Source: Dromaius novaehollandiae (taxonomy: Eukaryota > Chordata > Aves > Casuariiformes > Dromaiidae). Taken from it: a DNA stretch of 64,000 bases. The notes under the pieces were generated by a model that did not search any database, was not told the DNA's origin, and worked only from the letters and a program-made list of their open reading frames with translations. Of this stretch, positions 61,901 through 64,000 are shown in pieces (within the stretch, counting starts at the first letter, position 1; every line of letters begins with the position of its first letter). Made by a program: the position numbers and the translations under genes. The DNA lies in the NCBI RefSeq assembly GCF_036370855.1, contig NC_088101.1, forward strand, positions 875,501 through 939,500. Reading direction: 5' to 3'.

Positions 61901-64000
61901 TGGAGGAGCCGGTGGGGCTGAGCCTGGACCACGCGGCGGGCCGGCTCTACTGGATCAGCGAGTACAAGGAGGTGGGGTGGGGGGCGGCAGCTGGTCTCTG
62001 CCCCCCCGGGGTGCCAGGAGGCCGTGGGGCAGGGGAGGGGATGGTGGCCCTGGTTGCCCCATGGCGGAGGCACGAGAGGGAGCGGGGCACTGTGCGCGAG
62101 TCCCTGGCTCGGAGGGTGGGACGCCCCGCTCTGGGACCCATGGCTGGGGGGCAGCCGAGGCTTCCTGCCCCACGGCAGAGGGGTGCCGTGTGCTCACCGT
62201 GCCCTGGCCTGTCCCCAGTCCATCGAGACGCTGCAGGTGGACGGCGGCGGGCGCCACTCCTTCCCCGCCGTCCTGCGGAGCCACGCGGAGCCACGGGGCC
62301 TGGCCGTGTTCGAGAGCCGGTTCTTCTGGGCCGACGGCGCCGAGCTGGTGTCAGCCACCCAGGCCTCCCCCCAGGAGCAGGCAGTGCTGCTCCGCGCCCC
62401 CGTCTCGGCTTTCACTGTGCTGCACGCCCTGCGGCAGCCTCCCCGTGAGTACCGCACCAAGCGGGCAGCACCCCTCCCTGCTCCCGTGGGCGCTTCAGGT
62501 GCAGCTTGCTAGGTCCTGCCCCGTGGCCCTCCCGGCCCTGTGGTGAGAGCTCCCATGCCAGACGGGACGTATGGACCCATAGGAAGGGTGCTGAGCCCCC
62601 ACGGTCTGGGGTGGCACTGATCCCTCCTGCCCCATGGGGTGACACCGGTGCCCTGCCTGGGGGCAGCGGGCTCACGACCAGCCTGGGCTCGTGGGCATGG
62701 GGGGAGGCCTGGCAGTCACTGCTGCCCAAGCTCCCAATGCCCCCTTGCTCCCAGGGAACACAGCCGCGTGCGCTCCGGGCCTCTGCAGCCACCTCTGCCT
62801 CCTGTCCCCCGTGCACCCTCAGGGCTACCAATGCGCCTGTCCAGAGGGGCTCTACCTCCTGTCCTCGGGAAAGTGCGCAGGTGAGCAGGGGTGGTGGGGC
62901 AGGGTACGTCCCTCTGGAGGTCTGGGGGTGGTGGGGTGGGGGGGCTGTGGCTAGGACCAGGTCCCCAGCACGCACGGGTGCTGCTTGTTACTCCTTGGCC
63001 TTGGTCCGCGCTGGGGACCTGGTCCTGCCGGTCAGAGATGTGGCCCAGCTTGGGAAGTGTCCTACATGCAGGGCGAGGGGACCAGGGGGTTCCTGGGATT
63101 TGGGGCTGGTCTGGGGGCACAGGACAGCCCCTACTTGTGTTGGGAACTGTGCCCCGTGCAGCGAAACCCTTGGCCCGGGTGAGGCATGAGCAGGTGCTGT
63201 CTGCACCCTGATGAGCCTGGGAGAGGCAAGGATGGGGCTTCGTGGGAGCTGGGGACCCCTTGTCCCCATAGCGGGTGGCCTGGTCCCTGGGCAGCCCCGC
63301 TTGGCCCTCCTGGATGGACGGTCTGCCCGGGCCATCCCTGCTCCGCTGCGCTGGGGCTGTGCTCACGGGCTGCCTGTTCCTGCAGAGCTGTCCGTCGTGT
63401 ACGCGGAGGAGAAGGCCATCTCCCTGGTGCAGGTGGGCCCTGGGGCCCACAGCTGGCTGGTGCGGAAGTGGCTGGAGCCCCTCCACTTGCAGGACGTGGA
63501 CTGGCAGAGGTCGGTGCTCTACGGGACGGACGACAGCGGGACGCTGCTGCGTGTGGTGGGGCACCCGGGGAGGAGAGAGGCCATCTCGACCGGGCTGCCA
63601 GGTGAGACCCTGCAGGGTGACGGAGAAGGGGCTCTGGGGCATGCAAGCTTTCCTGGCGATGCCCCTGGGGTGTGGGACTCTCCCGGGCGCAGGGGCAAGG
63701 GGGACCCACGACAGGGGAGCAGGGCCTTGGGACAGCCCTGTGACTGCTGCCCTGTGTGCTGCTGCTCAGTTTGCTCTGCCCGCGTGGACATCCGCTCGGG
63801 GGACCTGTACTGGCTTGCGTGTAACCGGAAGGACATCGGAGTGAGCCGGGCACCTGGCATGGCCCCACGCATCCTGCTCCGCGCCCGCAGCAGCATCCAG
63901 CACCTCTTCCTGGACTGGCAGCGTGGTGCTCTGTACTGGCTGGCCCGGGGGCAGCCCCTGCAGCAGCTCAGCCTGGCTGGGGGCACGCCGCGGGACGCCT
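58919..64000 (+). CDS. LDL-receptor-related protein (LRP-type endocytic receptor), 5' part, 14 exons, cut by window end
   Basis: Joining 14 exons (bounds given separately) gives about 749 codons with no stop, and every junction is phase-consistent. Order: signal peptide (1 to about 21), five LDL-receptor class A repeats (about 33-219), EGF (about 220-259), calcium-binding EGF beginning DVDEC (about 260-301), a YWTD-type beta-propeller (about 302-558), a third EGF (about 559-600) and a second propeller (from about 601, incomplete). Class A repeats keep six cysteines and an acidic D-x-x-D-E calcium site. A propeller after the third EGF excludes LDLR, VLDLR and LRP8, which have one, and points to the multi-propeller class (LRP1, LRP1B, LRP2, LRP4, LRP13-like). 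Five N-terminal class A repeats do not match the eight of LRP4 or two of LRP1 as I know them. Family role: endocytosis of lipoproteins or other ligands at the cell surface. The membrane and cytoplasmic parts lie beyond the window. The exact member is not assigned. Confidence 0.85.
59030..59600 (+). repeat. Degenerate GC-rich minisatellite in LRP-type intron 1
   Basis: Intron 1 (58995-59895) repeats a loose unit of roughly 55-65 bases built on GAGGGGATRTGGGGGTC followed by CCCTGCCCCC and CATCCTCC blocks. At least eight diverged copies can be followed. It generates the very long minus-strand open frames in this area, which are artefacts. The repeat stands out because the later introns are mostly only 80-100 bp. 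Confidence 0.7.
59896..60015 (+). CDS. LRP-type exon 2: first LDL-receptor class A repeat
   Basis: After a CTTTCTCCCGCAG acceptor the frame reads a Pro/Gly linker and then a class A repeat with the calcium-site core [15 protein letters not shown]. It is 120 bp, phase 1 at both ends, with donor GTGAGT. Confidence 0.8.
60110..60229 (+). CDS. LRP-type exon 3: second class A repeat
   Basis: Acceptor GCCCCGCAG, donor GTAGGT, 120 bp, phase 1-1. Reads a complete class A repeat ending [16 protein letters not shown], with the textbook SDE signature. Confidence 0.9.
60309..60536 (+). CDS. LRP-type exon 4: third and fourth class A repeats in one exon
   Basis: A 228 bp exon, phase 1-1, encodes two class A repeats: one with [16 protein letters not shown], the next with [16 protein letters not shown]. 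Acceptor TGCCCGCAG, donor GTGAGC. Fusion of two repeats in one exon, while the others are one per exon, suggests past intron loss. Confidence 0.9.
60622..60735 (+). CDS. LRP-type exon 5: fifth class A repeat
   Basis: A 114 bp exon, phase 1-1, with [17 protein letters not shown]. The Ser of SDE is Thr here. Acceptor TGCCCCGCAG, donor GTGAGT. Confidence 0.9.
60815..60934 (+). CDS. LRP-type exon 6: EGF-like module
   Basis: Six cysteines in the EGF pattern: [12 protein letters not shown], then CSCGAGW and a final C. 120 bp, phase 1-1, acceptor TCACCCGCAG, donor GTATGG. Confidence 0.85.
61033..61158 (+). CDS. LRP-type exon 7: calcium-binding EGF-like module
   Basis: Begins DVDEC and continues with [20 protein letters not shown], the calcium-binding EGF consensus. 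126 bp, phase 1-1, acceptor TGTCCCCACAG, donor GTAGGG. Confidence 0.9.
61254..61460 (+). CDS. LRP-type exon 8: first propeller begins
   Basis: Starts [20 protein letters not shown], the usual entry strand of an LDLR class B propeller, with an N-glycosylation sequon NAT. TYYWL stands at a YWTD position. 207 bp, phase 1-1, donor GTGGGT. Confidence 0.85.
61555..61723 (+). CDS. LRP-type exon 9: first propeller continues
   Basis: Contains [18 protein letters not shown], a class B repeat core. 169 bp, phase 1 to 2, acceptor TCCCCGCAG, donor GTGAGC. Confidence 0.85.
61803..61971 (+). CDS. LRP-type exon 10: first propeller continues
   Basis: Two further class B cores, SLYWVNRG and [14 protein letters not shown]. 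169 bp, phase 2 to 0, acceptor TGCCCCCAG, donor GTGGGG (weak but phase-correct). Confidence 0.85.
62219..62444 (+). CDS. LRP-type exon 11: first propeller ends
   Basis: Contains [14 protein letters not shown], a class B core with FFW in place of YW. 226 bp, phase 0 to 1, acceptor TGTCCCCAG, donor GTGAGT. Confidence 0.85.
62755..62880 (+). CDS. LRP-type exon 12: third EGF-like module
   Basis: Six cysteines in [14 protein letters not shown], then [12 protein letters not shown] and a final C, as found after each propeller in this family. 126 bp, phase 1-1, acceptor TGCTCCCAG, donor GTGAGC. Confidence 0.85.
63386..63601 (+). CDS. LRP-type exon 13: second propeller begins
   Basis: Starts [18 protein letters not shown] and contains [17 protein letters not shown], where YG replaces the usual YW. 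216 bp, phase 1-1, acceptor TGTTCCTGCAG, donor GTGAGA. Confidence 0.8.
63770..64000 (+). CDS. LRP-type exon 14: second propeller continues, cut by window end
   Basis: Acceptor CTGCTGCTCAG. Contains [14 protein letters not shown] and [14 protein letters not shown], two class B cores, and remains open to the last base. An internal GGA-GTGAGC at 63838-63846 resembles a donor, but the frame and propeller pattern continue through it. Confidence 0.8.

Noticed and set aside
1-64000. Search for tRNA, rRNA, microRNA hairpins, endogenous retrovirus genes, CRISPR arrays and bacterial features
   Set aside because: None could be recognised by eye. Small RNAs would need a covariance-model or hairpin search that I cannot run.

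Overview
The window looks like nuclear DNA from a bird or another sauropsid. Four stretches resemble CR1-family LINE 3' ends. The one gene I can name, PPP1R3B, is a vertebrate glycogen-targeting subunit of protein phosphatase 1. Introns in the GC-rich right end are mostly about 80-100 bp, with long G/C homopolymers, as in avian gene-dense regions. Bacterial features (operons, ribosome binding sites, CRISPR arrays, insertion sequences) are absent.  Layout. (1) 1-4.5 kb: the 3' end of a plus-strand gene I could not identify. Four phase-compatible exons end in a short terminal exon with TGA at 4306-4308 and AATAAA at 4488-4493. (2) 4.5-29.9 kb: a gene-poor spacer with simple repeats and two CR1 remnants. 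(3) 29.9-36.2 kb: PPP1R3B on the minus strand. The whole protein lies in one exon (32179-33039), with a splice acceptor just upstream, a CpG-island promoter near 36.15-36.43 kb, and a 3' UTR of about 2.2 kb ending at an AATAAA whose plus-strand position is 29931-29936. (4) 36.4-58.3 kb: a second spacer with two further CR1 remnants, an AT-rich patch at 43.8-44.0 kb and several microsatellites. (5) 58.3-64.0 kb: the 5' part of an LDL-receptor-related (LRP-type) gene on the plus strand. Fourteen exons join in frame to about 749 codons: signal peptide, five LDL-receptor class A repeats, an EGF module, a calcium-binding EGF module, a YWTD-type beta-propeller, a third EGF module and the start of a second propeller. 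The gene runs off the right edge.  The three genes show no sign of a shared pathway. The unknown gene and PPP1R3B converge tail to tail. PPP1R3B and the LRP gene diverge, about 22 kb apart. Neither neighbour of PPP1R3B matches its human neighbours (ERI1 and TNKS), so this is either a rearranged locus or a duplicate. The most interesting items are the LRP-type receptor, whose exact orthology I cannot settle, and the unidentified left-hand gene. No computation or database search was run; exon boundaries were read by eye from splice consensus, reading phase and domain continuity.
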